Shown here: positions 17,772 to 26,733 of the stretch, in pieces
Position numbering within the stretch: position 1 is the stretch's first letter
Layout of the letters: every line of letters begins with the position of its first letter
Assembly (NCBI GenBank): GCA_015057405.1
Contig: SVEK01000005.1
Span: 40,369 to 104,368, forward strand
Length of the DNA stretch: 64,000 bases
Reading direction: 5' to 3'
DNA from: Lachnospiraceae bacterium
Lineage (GTDB): Bacteria > Bacillota > Clostridia > Lachnospirales > Lachnospiraceae
Notes under the pieces: generated by a model
What the model was told of the DNA's origin: nothing
The model's input: the letters and a program-made list of their open reading frames with translations, nothing else
Database searches by the model: none
Program-made: the position numbers and the translations under genes

Positions 17772-18831
17772 TGGCAATTCCTGTTACTATCTTCCACTGA
17801 TAATCGTCAGTAGCCATAAGTTTATCTTCGTTTGGATTAGACATATATCCCATCTCAACAATTGTTACCGGAACACTACACCAATTTATCCCACTCATAC
17901 TGTCTGTCTCCCATACTCTTTCTCTGTTACAACCGGTTGACGACACAAGTTCATCAAGAACTGCTTCCGACAGGGCTTTACTCTTCTTATAATACTTACT
18001 ATTGTACGGATTAGATGATGTTTGACATATTGTCATTGCACCGCTTACCGAAGTATTTTCCGAACCATTTGCATGAATTCTTAAAAAAGCATCGGCATTA
18101 CAGTCATTGGCGATCATGGCTCTTTCACTGTTACTTATATTGACATCATTTTTTGTTCGAACCATTATAACTTCATATCCACGATCTGTAAGTTCCTGTT
18201 CAAGTTTCAGCGAAACCATAAGGGTAAGTTCATATTCTGCAAGTCCGCTTGCTTTTCCCGCAGTACCACTTGCAACTTTAGGTTTTGTCTGGGATGCCCC
18301 CGGTCCAATCGGTTCGTGACTACTATCTCCCTTTGCCTGATGGCCAGCATCGATTACAACAAGTCTTCCATTAGAATTCTCTGATTTCTCCCTAAGGAAC
18401 TCACTTGCGATGTAATACACATTTTCATCCAAAAGAACAGTACTCCACTCATTTTCTTCTGCTATTACATTAACTTCACTTCTGACACTGAGCTTTTTAT
18501 ACACTTTTGATTCTGTTGTTGGCCGTGTACGAACATTAACCGTATCAGTTGTATAATACGTTTTACCTTCAGGTACGGCTGTTGGTATTGCAGTCGGCAC
18601 GGCTGTCGGTACTGAAGTAGGTATTGTTGTTGGTTCAACGCTTGCAACAGGTTCTTTCTCTTCGGTCTGTTCTTTCGATATCCCGTCAGACTCAACATCA
18701 GAATCATCTACTGCATCAGTTATTTCCGTATTATCACCGGTCAATTCTTTATTGTCTTTACCACAACTACACAAAAAAAACGGTATCATTACGGCAATTA
18801 TCAGCAAAAAATATTTTATTTTATTAATCAT
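17746..18831 (-). CDS. N-acetylmuramoyl-L-alanine amidase lipoprotein with SH3 domain
   Basis: 361 residues from the ATG at 18831 (GGAGA 7 nt upstream). The signal sequence [20 protein letters not shown] ends in a lipobox LCSC, so it is a lipoprotein outside the membrane. A Thr/Val/Pro-rich linker with [13 protein letters not shown] repeats follows, then an SH3_3 domain ([18 protein letters not shown]) that binds peptidoglycan, then an Amidase_3 domain: VVIDAGHQ (zinc His), [16 protein letters not shown] (zinc Glu), RIHANGS (zinc His) and [13 protein letters not shown] (catalytic Glu). It cleaves the amide bond between muramic acid and the stem peptide. Confidence 0.95.
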   Translation of the reverse strand: MINKIKYFLLIIAVMIPFFLCSCGKDNKELTGDNTEITDAVDDSDVESDGISKEQTEEKEPVASVEPTTIPTSVPTAVPTAIPTAVPEGKTYYTTDTVNVRTRPTTESKVYKKLSVRSEVNVIAEENEWSTVLLDENVYYIASEFLREKSENSNGRLVVIDAGHQAKGDSSHEPIGPGASQTKPKVASGTAGKASGLAEYELTLMVSLKLEQELTDRGYEVIMVRTKNDVNISNSERAMIANDCNADAFLRIHANGSENTSVSGAMTICQTSSNPYNSKYYKKSKALSEAVLDELVSSTGCNRERVWETDSMSGINWCSVPVTIVEMGYMSNPNEDKLMATDDYQWKIVTGIANGVDRYFE

Positions 18832-18853
18832 AATAGTTCTCCAATTCTTCAAA

Positions 18854-19843
18854 TCAATAACTTTTGAGTATTCGCTCAGCTTCTGTCTTCAGCTTTTCCA
18901 CAACCGTTTCAGGCTCAAGTATTTTTACGCCGTCCCCAAGAGACATAATCCAACCCAAAAACTGGTTGCTCACATGGACTTTGACGTTAATAGTAAAACA
19001 ATCTTTTTCCTTTGCCGGGAAAAATGTTACATCTGTTCCGAATCTGTCTATGGCTACCCCTGCAAAATCATTTTTAAATCTCAACTTCACATAAGTTTCT
19101 TCACCTTCATACATTGCAAAAACTTTTCTGGAGTACTCCACCATATTAAATCCTTCAACAAATGCTTCCTTGTCTCTTTGGCAGTCCGTAATAACTACCT
19201 CCAACATTTTATCAACCCTAAAATGTTTATTTTTTGATGCCGCACTGTCATAACCAACCAAATAATAATTTTCGTCATCCCAACAAAGTCCTATGGGACT
19301 TATTTCGTAAACACTTCCGTTATGTCTAAGTACTTTTTCCTTCTTTTCATTCCACTGAAAGTACTTAAAACGTATTTTACGATTGGTTGATATTGCGTCA
19401 TGAATTACATCCACACTATAAAGTATTGATTCATTGCTGGCTTTAACACGGCCCTTTACGTACACTTGTCGTTGCAGATGAACTGCTTCATATTTACTCG
19501 TCAATGACTCTAATTTTTTTATAAGTTCATTTGACTTTTTTTCAGTTATAAATTTTGAAGACTGAACAGCATCCACAAGCAGTTTCAATTCCGCAATTTC
19601 AAAATCTCTTCCGGCAAGATAATAATAAAACTTCTTATCACGCTGCTCACCGATAATATCCATGCCGAAATGTCTAAGCTGCTCTATATCATCATACAAA
19701 CTTTTTCTCTCTGCTGATATCTGATATTCATCCAACGCACTTATTAATTCCTTCATTGTCAGACCATGCTCTTCATCGGTATGCTCCATAAAAATCCTCA
19801 TAAGATACAGCAATTTACTTTTCTGATATAATCCCTTCGCCAT
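18854..19843 (-). CDS. WYL-domain transcriptional regulator
   Basis: 329 residues. Residues 5-65 are a winged HTH ([20 protein letters not shown], then [19 protein letters not shown]), followed by the WYL sensor ([29 protein letters not shown]) and a WCX extension ending in [20 protein letters not shown]. Full length for the family. WYL regulators sense small ligands or nucleic acid and control DNA-damage or defence genes. It is separated from the amidase by 22 bp and may be its operon leader. It is intact, unlike the split WYL pieces at 32.3 and 41.1 kb. Confidence 0.93.
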   Translation of the reverse strand: MAKGLYQKSKLLYLMRIFMEHTDEEHGLTMKELISALDEYQISAERKSLYDDIEQLRHFGMDIIGEQRDKKFYYYLAGRDFEIAELKLLVDAVQSSKFITEKKSNELIKKLESLTSKYEAVHLQRQVYVKGRVKASNESILYSVDVIHDAISTNRKIRFKYFQWNEKKEKVLRHNGSVYEISPIGLCWDDENYYLVGYDSAASKNKHFRVDKMLEVVITDCQRDKEAFVEGFNMVEYSRKVFAMYEGEETYVKLRFKNDFAGVAIDRFGTDVTFFPAKEKDCFTINVKVHVSNQFLGWIMSLGDGVKILEPETVVEKLKTEAERILKSY

Positions 19844-20040
19844 ATTACGCCCCCATTTTTCACACTGTCGTTATTTTACTACATCTTTACAAATATATAA
19901 AGAATTTTCGCAACCCCTGAGAATATCTTGTTTTCATAAACAGTATAGTTCACCAGGAAACTTTCTTGCTATAAATACACTACAGCTCTGTAATAAAACG
20001 TATCGTGAGTAACCCTAAATAATCGCTTCCATAACCAAAA

Positions 20041-20078
20041 CTATACCTGCCGACAAAACCTTGCACCGGCAGGTATAG
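20041..20078 (-). terminator. terminator of porGDAB operon
   Basis: Perfect 12-bp stem CTATACCTGCCG / CGGCAGGTATAG, followed on the minus strand by TTTT, 30 bp after the porB stop. Confidence 0.88.
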
Positions 20079-20107
20079 CAATTCACAAAAATCACTTTAA
20101 TTGATTG

Positions 20108-21061
20108 TTACATTGTACACTTCTTAAGAAGTTCTTTCCAATTCTTATCTATTTCTTTCTGGAACTCTTCAATAAGGTATTCGTTACCAGGCTTAAACAG
20201 ATGCTTAAATCTTCTCTGTGGTCTTAAGAAATCTTCGATAGGAAGCTTCTTTTTAGGCTCATAAGTAAGAGTCCATACACCATCTACGACTTCAAACATC
20301 GGCCAGTAACAAGTATCAACAGCAAGTCTGCATATCTCCATCAAATCTGATGTTTCATATCCCCAACCTCTTGGACACGGAGACATAACATTAAGAAATG
20401 CCGGACCGGGTGTATATATTGCCTTTTCAGCTTTTGTATAGATATCTTTAAAATTCCCATAGAAAGTTGTTTGTCCAACATAAGGAATATTGTGAGCCGC
20501 CATAATAGCTGCAAGGTCTTTTCTTGTCTGCACCTTACCATCTTTAACTTTTCCGGCAGGAGTTGTTGTTGTATCAGCATACCTTGGAGTTGCCGATGAA
20601 CGCTGTGTACCTGTATTCATGTATGCACCATTATCGTAACATACATAAACAAAATCATGACCTCTTTCCATTGCACCTGAAAGGGACTGGAAACCTATGT
20701 CGTAGGTACCACCGTCTCCACCAAATGTAATGAACTTATAAGTGTCATCTATTTTCCCTTTTTTCTTAAGCACATTGTACGCAGTTTCAACACCTGACAT
20801 TGTAGCTCCTGCATTTTCAAATGCATTATGAATATAACTGTCTTCATACGCAGAGTAAGGATACATATAAGAGGAAACCTCAAGACAACTTGTTGCATTG
20901 CCTATAACCGCCTTATCTTCAGGATGAAGGGAACGAAGTACGGAACGAACTGTAACTGCTCCTCCGCAACCTGCACACATTCTGTGACCCGGTACAAATC
21001 TGTCCTTCTTGCTTGTCATCTCTTCCTTAAAATTATATGGCTTATTAAGATTGTTATCCAT
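20108..21061 (-). CDS. porB: 2-oxoacid:ferredoxin oxidoreductase, beta subunit
   Basis: 317 residues, the thiamine diphosphate-binding subunit. CAGCGGA (residues about 28-34) begins the cluster-ligand region and GGDGGTYDIGFQSL is the Mg-ThDP motif (GDG...). The family decarboxylates pyruvate or a branched 2-oxoacid to an acyl-CoA and reduces ferredoxin, or runs in reverse. The ATG overlaps the porA stop as TAATG. The last gene of the operon, followed by a strong terminator. Substrate choice is not settled by sequence: see the isoleucine-type T-box leader. Confidence 0.93.
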   Translation of the reverse strand: MDNNLNKPYNFKEEMTSKKDRFVPGHRMCAGCGGAVTVRSVLRSLHPEDKAVIGNATSCLEVSSYMYPYSAYEDSYIHNAFENAGATMSGVETAYNVLKKKGKIDDTYKFITFGGDGGTYDIGFQSLSGAMERGHDFVYVCYDNGAYMNTGTQRSSATPRYADTTTTPAGKVKDGKVQTRKDLAAIMAAHNIPYVGQTTFYGNFKDIYTKAEKAIYTPGPAFLNVMSPCPRGWGYETSDLMEICRLAVDTCYWPMFEVVDGVWTLTYEPKKKLPIEDFLRPQRRFKHLFKPGNEYLIEEFQKEIDKNWKELLKKCTM

Positions 21062-22257
21062 TACTGCTCACCTCTTTCCCTAAGTCCGATATATCTGTAA
21101 TTATCTTTAACCTCGTGTGTTGTTGCAATATCAGCAAGTTCATCATATATCTGTTTAAAATCATCAACTGTGATATCACGGCCGCCAAGACCATAAATGT
21201 AATTAACTATCTCTGCTTTTGAACGCGCTCTGTAAAGACCGGCTGTAACTTCTGCCCCAAGAGGACCGCCTGTTCCGGAGAACATTTCTGCTCTGTCAAG
21301 AATAGCAACTGATTTTACATTTTTAAGAGCTTCTGCTATCTCTTCTTCAGGGAAAGGTCTGAATACACGAATCTTCAAAAGACCAACCTTCATGCCTGTT
21401 GTCGCTCTTATTTCATCAATGGCTGCTTTTGCAGTTCCTGCAGCAGAACCTATTATTACAATCGCATAATCAGCGTCATCAAGTCTGTATTCTTCAAAGA
21501 AGCCGTATTTTCTTCCGGTCATTTCTTCAAACTTTTTAGCCACATCAAGAATAACCTTCTTAGCGTTGAGCATTCCCTGACGTTGTGCACGTTTTGACTC
21601 CATATAATAGTTTGAGACAGCATATGGTCCGACTGCCATAGGCTCGTCCTTTTTAAGAAGATAATGCTCCGGCTCAAACTCACCGACAAACTTCTTAACA
21701 TCAGCATCTTCTTCAATTTCAATATTCTCTACACCGTGACTTGTAATAAATCCGTCCTGACAAATCATGATTGGAAGCTTAACATCCGGATGCTCAGCAA
21801 TAGGAAATGCCTGAATAAAGTTATCATATGCTTCCTGATTGGATTCTGCATATATCTGAATCCATCCGCTGTCTCTCGCTCCCATACTGTCTGAATGATC
21901 AGCATTAATATTAATAGGGCCTGATAAAGCTCTGTTAACAAGAGCAAGTACAACAGGAAGTCTGTCAGAAGCTGCAACGTACAACTCCTCCCACATAAGC
22001 GCAAGACCACATGATGATGTTGCAGTAAGAGTTCTTGCTCCTGCAGCCGATGCTCCAATTGCTGCACTCATTGAACTATGCTCACTCTCAACATGGATAA
22101 ACTCTGTATCCATCTCTCCGTTAGCAATATAAGTAGATACATACTGCGGTATTTCTGTTGACGGTGTTATTGGAAATGCAGGCATAACGTCCGGATTAAT
22201 CTGACGAATCGCATATGCTACTGCTTCATTACCTGATAATCTCTCTCTGATTGACAT
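21061..22257 (-). CDS. porA: 2-oxoacid:ferredoxin oxidoreductase, alpha subunit
   Basis: 398 residues. The N-terminus MSIRERLSGNEAVAYAIRQI and FPITPSTEIPQ are typical of PorA; the pyrimidine-binding domain includes HVESEHSSMSAAIGASAAGA, and the transketolase C-terminal-like domain has VGLLKIRVFRPFPEEEI. It contributes the ThDP pyrimidine site next to PorB. Stop of porD and start of porA share a base at 22257, and GGAGG lies in the porD end. The same branch contains pyruvate and ketoisovalerate enzymes. Confidence 0.94.
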   Translation of the reverse strand: MSIRERLSGNEAVAYAIRQINPDVMPAFPITPSTEIPQYVSTYIANGEMDTEFIHVESEHSSMSAAIGASAAGARTLTATSSCGLALMWEELYVAASDRLPVVLALVNRALSGPININADHSDSMGARDSGWIQIYAESNQEAYDNFIQAFPIAEHPDVKLPIMICQDGFITSHGVENIEIEEDADVKKFVGEFEPEHYLLKKDEPMAVGPYAVSNYYMESKRAQRQGMLNAKKVILDVAKKFEEMTGRKYGFFEEYRLDDADYAIVIIGSAAGTAKAAIDEIRATTGMKVGLLKIRVFRPFPEEEIAEALKNVKSVAILDRAEMFSGTGGPLGAEVTAGLYRARSKAEIVNYIYGLGGRDITVDDFKQIYDELADIATTHEVKDNYRYIGLRERGEQ

Positions 22258-22550
22258 TATTTTACCTCCATTCTGATAGCATCAAAAGGACATACTTTCG
22301 CGCAAACTCCACAACCCTTACAATGATCCATATCAAATACTATACTCTCATCATCTGCAACCTGAATACTCATATCAGGGCATACAGGAACACACAGATA
22401 ACATTCCTTACATTTTTCAGGGCTATGTATAGGTGTCTGGGTTCTCCATTCACCTGTTTTAAATTCCCTTGATGTTGCTGCTTCATATATCTTATTTCCT
22501 TCAGTCAAATCCTCCCAAGGTGACTGCTCATTAATTCTATCGCTTATCAT
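22257..22550 (-). CDS. porD: 2-oxoacid:ferredoxin oxidoreductase, delta subunit (2[4Fe-4S])
   Basis: 97 residues with two ferredoxin-type clusters: CKECYLCVPVCPD and CKGCGVCAKVCPF. It relays electrons from the ThDP site to external ferredoxin. The start overlaps the porG stop by 4 nt (ATGA). Length and motif order match PorD of Thermotoga and Pyrococcus type enzymes, in which this subunit is separate; many Clostridia instead use a single fused polypeptide. Confidence 0.95.
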   Translation of the reverse strand: MISDRINEQSPWEDLTEGNKIYEAATSREFKTGEWRTQTPIHSPEKCKECYLCVPVCPDMSIQVADDESIVFDMDHCKGCGVCAKVCPFDAIRMEVK

Positions 22551-23122
22551 ACCGCAACCTCCTCAAATGTCATGCGAAGCGCATTCATATTACCTTCAAT
22601 AACTTCCGGCTTTTTGCTAAACTTATGCTTATAAGACGCTTCCATTTCGTTAATGAACTGTTCTTTATCCATAACACCCGATACTGCAACTATTGCAGCA
22701 AGCATCGGCGAGTTAGGGAAATATTTACCAAGTGTTTCCACCGATATTTTACGGGCATCAACTGTATAAACTTTTCCTTTATACCCTCTGAGTTTTGGAA
22801 TAATCTCCTCAGGTTTTTTAGCAGAATTAACTACTATGGCACCTTCCGGCTTAAGACCTGCCGTTACGTCAATTCCGTCAAGAAGACCCTCATCTACAAC
22901 TACAACAAAATCAGGTTCATAAATATTGGAATGGACTGTAATTTTATCATCGCTTATTCTATTATAAGCAGTAATAGGCGCACCCATTCTCTCCGGACCG
23001 TACTCCGGGAAGCCCTGAACATACTTTCCGGCCTTGAACGATACGTCAGCAAGCAGCAAAGCAGCAGTCTTTGCTCCCTGTCCACCTCTTCCATGCCATC
23101 TGATTTCAACTGTTTTTTCCAA
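22547..23122 (-). CDS. porG: 2-oxoacid:ferredoxin oxidoreductase, gamma subunit
   Basis: 191 residues beginning with EIRWHGRGGQGAKTAALLLA, the conserved gamma-subunit motif; QGFPEYGPERMGAPITAYNR follows. First gene of the operon. The start is a TTG with GAGGG 8 nt upstream, an unusual but well-supported start. Between the promoter and this start lies a leader of about 440 nt containing a T-box-like element and terminator, so expression is probably set by premature termination. Confidence 0.93.
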   Translation of the reverse strand: MEKTVEIRWHGRGGQGAKTAALLLADVSFKAGKYVQGFPEYGPERMGAPITAYNRISDDKITVHSNIYEPDFVVVVDEGLLDGIDVTAGLKPEGAIVVNSAKKPEEIIPKLRGYKGKVYTVDARKISVETLGKYFPNSPMLAAIVAVSGVMDKEQFINEMEASYKHKFSKKPEVIEGNMNALRMTFEEVAV

Positions 23123-23260
23123 ATTGACAACCCTCTTTCTTATATATAAATGTTTCTTAATTAGTTACTACTAATGTTAATTCAGATTCCGTTATGTAGT
23201 AAATCTTAAATACTTTTCCAAATAAAACAATAGAATCCTTAGCGGAACGCTTTTGCTTAC

Positions 23261-23290
23261 CAGGACAATTTCAAAGAAATTTCCTAGTAA
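23261..23290. repeat. 30-bp dispersed imperfect palindrome, copy 2
   Basis: Shares 26 of 30 bases with 2841-2870; arms TTAC..GGA and TCC..GTAA pair around CAATTTCAAAGAAAT. It abuts the T-run of the leader terminator in the por leader. A shorter related segment may lie near 19950. Confidence 0.55.
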
Positions 23291-23323
23291 AAAAAGCTCC
23301 TACCGCCCGTAAACGGTAAGAGC
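23289..23323 (-). terminator. leader terminator of por operon
   Basis: Minus-strand stem GCTCTTACCG / CGGTAGGAGC followed by seven T. It lies 165 nt before the porG start and downstream of the T-box-like element, as expected for a transcription attenuator. Confidence 0.88.
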
Positions 23324-23562
23324 CTGTAATAAACCTCAAACTAGTACAACCATCTACGACATACCATCATATGCGTCCCTTATTACGGTGGGAGTCCGTC
23401 AACATCTACTCACTTATGCTTTCGGCATTGCAACTCAGGAGGGATATTCAACCAGCCTCTACTCGTACCGCTTCCCAGCAACCGCGGCTCTCTGAAACTT
23501 TCAAAACAGGCTTACTGTCTCCGTCATAGTCTTTCCAAAACAATATTAAGTTTGTATATACT
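23324..23562 (-). promoter_or_regulatory. T-box-like leader with candidate isoleucine specifier
   Basis: Read on the minus strand, the RNA holds the order of T-box elements: an early ACAGTAAG (K-turn/AGTA), CAGAGAGCC then GGTTGCTGGGAAG (apical stem I), GAATATCCCTCCTGAGTTGC (specifier region), GTAGATGTTGACGGACTCCC then ACCGTAATAAGG (stem III region), and TGGT in GATGGTTGTAC as a possible tRNA acceptor-pairing bulge. Lined up with the tyrosine T-box pattern GAAC-UAC-GUCUUUGAG, the specifier falls on ATC, isoleucine; TGGT would pair with ACCA, fitting discriminator A. The canonical 14-nt antiterminator AGGGTGGNACCGCG is not conserved, so this is a divergent member. Confidence 0.68.
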
Positions 23563-23569
23563 ATTTGCA

Positions 23570-23598
23570 ATTATAGTAATATATTATAATTTTGTCAA
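23570..23598 (-). promoter_or_regulatory. sigma-A promoter of por leader
   Basis: Consensus TTGACA (23598-23593), 17-nt spacer, consensus TATAAT (23575-23570) on the minus strand. Transcription would begin near 23563 and read through the T-box-like leader into porG. Confidence 0.85.
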
Positions 23599-23611
23599 CA
23601 GGAAATTTTCA

Positions 23612-23893
23612 CTATAATATATTCCCGGATGTTGTTTCCAGACACACTATTGCCTTGTCAAGTTTTTCAAATGTGCTGTCATTAATCTTACCTGAGCGGA
23701 TTTTTGCAAGCAATTTTTCAATTCTGTTACAATCATCCATTATCTGTCTCTTTGGAGTCAGGGTAAGACTTTTCCCTTTTGATTTCAACTTACTCTTTGT
23801 CACATCAAGCAACTTCTCCGCCTTGCAAACCATATCCTGTTGAAAATCAGATAACGTTATACTGTCAGTTTTTTCTTTTCTTCCAAACAACAT
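23612..23893 (-). CDS. small soluble helical protein, unknown
   Basis: 93 residues, Lys/Asp/Glu-rich and mainly helical (MVCKAEKLLDVTKSKLKS, MDDCNRIEKLLAKIRSG). No signal peptide, zinc site or recognised domain. GACGAGG ribosome binding site. It follows the beta-helix gene by 27 bp on the same strand and may share its transcript. The por promoter starts just after its stop. Confidence 0.65.
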   Translation of the reverse strand: MLFGRKEKTDSITLSDFQQDMVCKAEKLLDVTKSKLKSKGKSLTLTPKRQIMDDCNRIEKLLAKIRSGKINDSTFEKLDKAIVCLETTSGNIL

Positions 23894-23919
23894 ATTATTA
23901 CCTCGTCTTATAATAACAC

Positions 23920-26532
23920 TTATTCTGCACCCGGATAAGGTTCCTCAGATGATTCAGGTTCCGGTGAAGGAGTAGGCAACGCAGATGGCTCCGGAGTCAT
24001 CAAAGGTTCCGAGGATGCAGTTGGTTCCCGGGTTGCTTCCGGCTCCGGTGTAACGTTCGTATCCGGTTCCTTCGTAGGTTCAGTCGTAGGTTCAGTTGTA
24101 GGTTCCGGTGAAGGAGTAGGCTTAGTAGTTATAATATTAGAACTGTCGTACTTAAACTTCGTAGCTTTACCGCCCTCTTCCATATAATAAAACAACTGAT
24201 TACTACCTGTCATATCTATCAATGTATTATTAAGCATTGCTGAAATATTAATTCCGGTTGCTTCATTAGAATCAAGTATCGTCGGGGATGCCGGATAAAA
24301 TTTGTCAGGTTTATCTGACTCAGGGTTATGAGCCGGATTTAACGTAATCGGACGAAGTGCCGTATCAATTACATTACCTGTGATTGTAGGGTTAACGGAA
24401 CCACTCATAAGAATAGCCACCGTTTTACCTGAATTAACATTTTTAATAGTATTACCTTTAATTATGCAATCCTTCCAGTTCATGGAACGTATTGCATAAC
24501 TGTTGGTATTGTTTATTGTATTGTCAAGAATCTGCACATTAGTATGATAAATCTGAGTTACATTATCAACTGCAGATACCGAATACTTGTGAGTACCAAT
24601 TGCCCTTAATGTGTTAAGGAAAATATTGTTTTTAATTATAATAGTGTCATTGGCGGTTCTGTCATAATTGGTCCAAATCTGAGTGAATCCACCTGTATTT
24701 TTATCCGGAATGTCAATATTAATTGCTTCTTTTCCGCTGTTAGCCGAGCTTGTAAAGCTGCTTCCTGAAAATGTACAACCTTGTATAGTTACGTTTTGTG
24801 ATGCATCTAACTCGATAAAATGATGACCAAGGTAATTGTGGAAGTTAATTCCCTGAACAAGTATATTTCTGTTATGTCCCATAACAATTGCAGTCGCATT
24901 GGTATAGAAAAGCAAGTCCATATTAACCGTACCCTGTCCAATAAACTGAATATCATGAGAACCATTATATCCGCCTACTGCCCCCGGTGTAGCAGACAGA
25001 GATGGTGGTACAAACTGGAATAATGATATTGAAGGAGCCAATACTGTTTCTGAAAGTCCGGTATAAGTTCCCTTTCTTATATTAACACCATGCTGAAAAT
25101 TAACCGTTACATTTGATGGAACATATAAAGTATTGGTAATGGAATAATCACCTGTTTCAACTGTTAATGTTCCTCCGCCAACTCTTTCAAGCTGCTCAAA
25201 ATATGACCTGAATACATAATAATCCCTTGTATACTCATTGTACCAGGCATTATCCGTATAATAATCATGATACGGTGTACTACCCGGTTTAATTACATAA
25301 TCCTTTGTTACATAATCCATATAGTATGCCAGTCTTTTTGCGGAGCTTGCACTTACTGATGGCTGGAATATTACATAATACTTTGTAGCATTAGCTACAA
25401 CATTGTTTTCAAATCCTGTAACCGAACTTGCCGGAATTGTATTATAGGAGGCAGGATAGCCTTTTCCTGCACCGACATTCGTGGCAGCAGCAATCTTAAT
25501 AGGCACAGCAACATTATTAAAATTATTGCTGGTAATAACAGGATTAATAACACCACCGGCATATATACCGTAAAACGCTTCACTGCCTGCTCCTATACCA
25601 TCAAAAATATTAGAGCTTACCTGTGCCCCATCCCAGTTTAACATTCTCACACCATGTTCACTAAGATTAGAAAATGTATTGCCTGTTAAAATAATACCCT
25701 TTTGATATTTGCTATTGGTATATTTTTCAGTTCCTACACCTGACGGCAATTTAGTAAAAGTATTATTAGTAATACTTATATTATTATTGCAGGTTTTATC
25801 GGCTTTGCTCCATTTATAAGCAAACATTTTCGTAGTACTGTCAGGAACTTCAAGTCTTATAGCATATTTACTACCAGCATCTTTACCAACTTTGTAACCG
25901 CTAAAAGAACATTTGTCAATAACAACCTTCTTAGAAGCGGCCACTGTAATAAATGAACCGCCTTTTATATTTTTAAACTTAATACCTGTTATTGAAAGGT
26001 TAGTATTATGGCCTGCTGCAATTCCCACACCACCATCAATATTGTTCATATTGATAGTTGATGTTTTCCCTCCGGTTATAGAGATATTTTTAGAACCATA
26101 ATACTTTTTAATACTATTCTTCTTTTTGGCCTTTGCAGGACTTACAAGCTCAAACATTGTCTTTGTAGCCGCAAGTTTCTTAGTTCCTGTCTTAGCAGTC
26201 TTTTTAAGAGTTACACCTGTTTTCAGCTTAATAGTAACATTAGAAGGAACATATAAAGTACAAGGAATGTTATAAGTCCCCTTATTTAAGGTTAAAGTTC
26301 CCCCTCCGTTTTTCTGCAATTTTTCCAAATACGACTTAAGCATATAATAATGCTTTGTACTCTTGTTATAGGTTTTTAATTTCGAATATGACTTATCACA
26401 AGGCTTAGTAGATACCTTAACAGTATACTTACCTTTTGCCAAAGCCTTATCACTATGTAGTGTAACTGCGGAAATTATCGCTATAGATAACACAACCACT
26501 TTTGTTATATTTTTAATACTAAATAATTTCAT
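23920..26532 (-). CDS. secreted parallel beta-helix protein, internally duplicated
   Basis: 870 residues. A signal peptide (MKLFSIKNITKVVVLSIAII to about residue 32) leads into two successive right-handed beta-helix domains (about 35-390 and 415-780). Each opens with the same pattern: GGGTLTLNKGTYNIPCTLYV then PSNVTIKLKTGV in the first and GGGTLTVETGDYSITNTLYV then PSNVTVNFQHGV in the second. Turn-rich repeats such as NNISITNNTFTKL and IIIKNNIFLNTL are typical of pectate-lyase-fold proteins. The C-terminus is a Pro/Thr/Glu linker (PTPSPEPTTEPTTEP). No catalytic triad can be named. Likely surface polysaccharide binding or cleavage. Confidence 0.85.
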   Translation of the reverse strand: MKLFSIKNITKVVVLSIAIISAVTLHSDKALAKGKYTVKVSTKPCDKSYSKLKTYNKSTKHYYMLKSYLEKLQKNGGGTLTLNKGTYNIPCTLYVPSNVTIKLKTGVTLKKTAKTGTKKLAATKTMFELVSPAKAKKKNSIKKYYGSKNISITGGKTSTINMNNIDGGVGIAAGHNTNLSITGIKFKNIKGGSFITVAASKKVVIDKCSFSGYKVGKDAGSKYAIRLEVPDSTTKMFAYKWSKADKTCNNNISITNNTFTKLPSGVGTEKYTNSKYQKGIILTGNTFSNLSEHGVRMLNWDGAQVSSNIFDGIGAGSEAFYGIYAGGVINPVITSNNFNNVAVPIKIAAATNVGAGKGYPASYNTIPASSVTGFENNVVANATKYYVIFQPSVSASSAKRLAYYMDYVTKDYVIKPGSTPYHDYYTDNAWYNEYTRDYYVFRSYFEQLERVGGGTLTVETGDYSITNTLYVPSNVTVNFQHGVNIRKGTYTGLSETVLAPSISLFQFVPPSLSATPGAVGGYNGSHDIQFIGQGTVNMDLLFYTNATAIVMGHNRNILVQGINFHNYLGHHFIELDASQNVTIQGCTFSGSSFTSSANSGKEAINIDIPDKNTGGFTQIWTNYDRTANDTIIIKNNIFLNTLRAIGTHKYSVSAVDNVTQIYHTNVQILDNTINNTNSYAIRSMNWKDCIIKGNTIKNVNSGKTVAILMSGSVNPTITGNVIDTALRPITLNPAHNPESDKPDKFYPASPTILDSNEATGINISAMLNNTLIDMTGSNQLFYYMEEGGKATKFKYDSSNIITTKPTPSPEPTTEPTTEPTKEPDTNVTPEPEATREPTASSEPLMTPEPSALPTPSPEPESSEEPYPGAE

Positions 26533-26670
26533 ATATGCTCCTCTCTAACTTATTTTATACTGTTCACATTTATCATTACAAATCAACAAGTATTCTAATT
26601 ATAAAATGTGTCAACATTATGTGCAACCGATTTTGTTTTATAGGACGAACTTTCCCATGTAATTTAAACA

Positions 26671-26707
26671 ATCGGGAATTATACCCCAAAGGATACAATT
26701 CCCGAAA
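26671..26707. terminator. hairpin between GH43 and beta-helix genes
   Basis: Stem TCGGGAATT / AATTCCCGA around a 17-nt loop, just past the stop of the minus-strand GH43 gene. Only a weak T stretch follows, so it is a probable rather than certain terminator. Confidence 0.55.
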
Positions 26708-26733
26708 TCATCAATCTTTTCACATTACAAAAA

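Noticed and set aside
23324..23562. Cobalamin or other riboswitch in the por leader
   Set aside because: No B12-box or other aptamer consensus is present, whereas the order of stem I, specifier and stem III signals fits a T-box.
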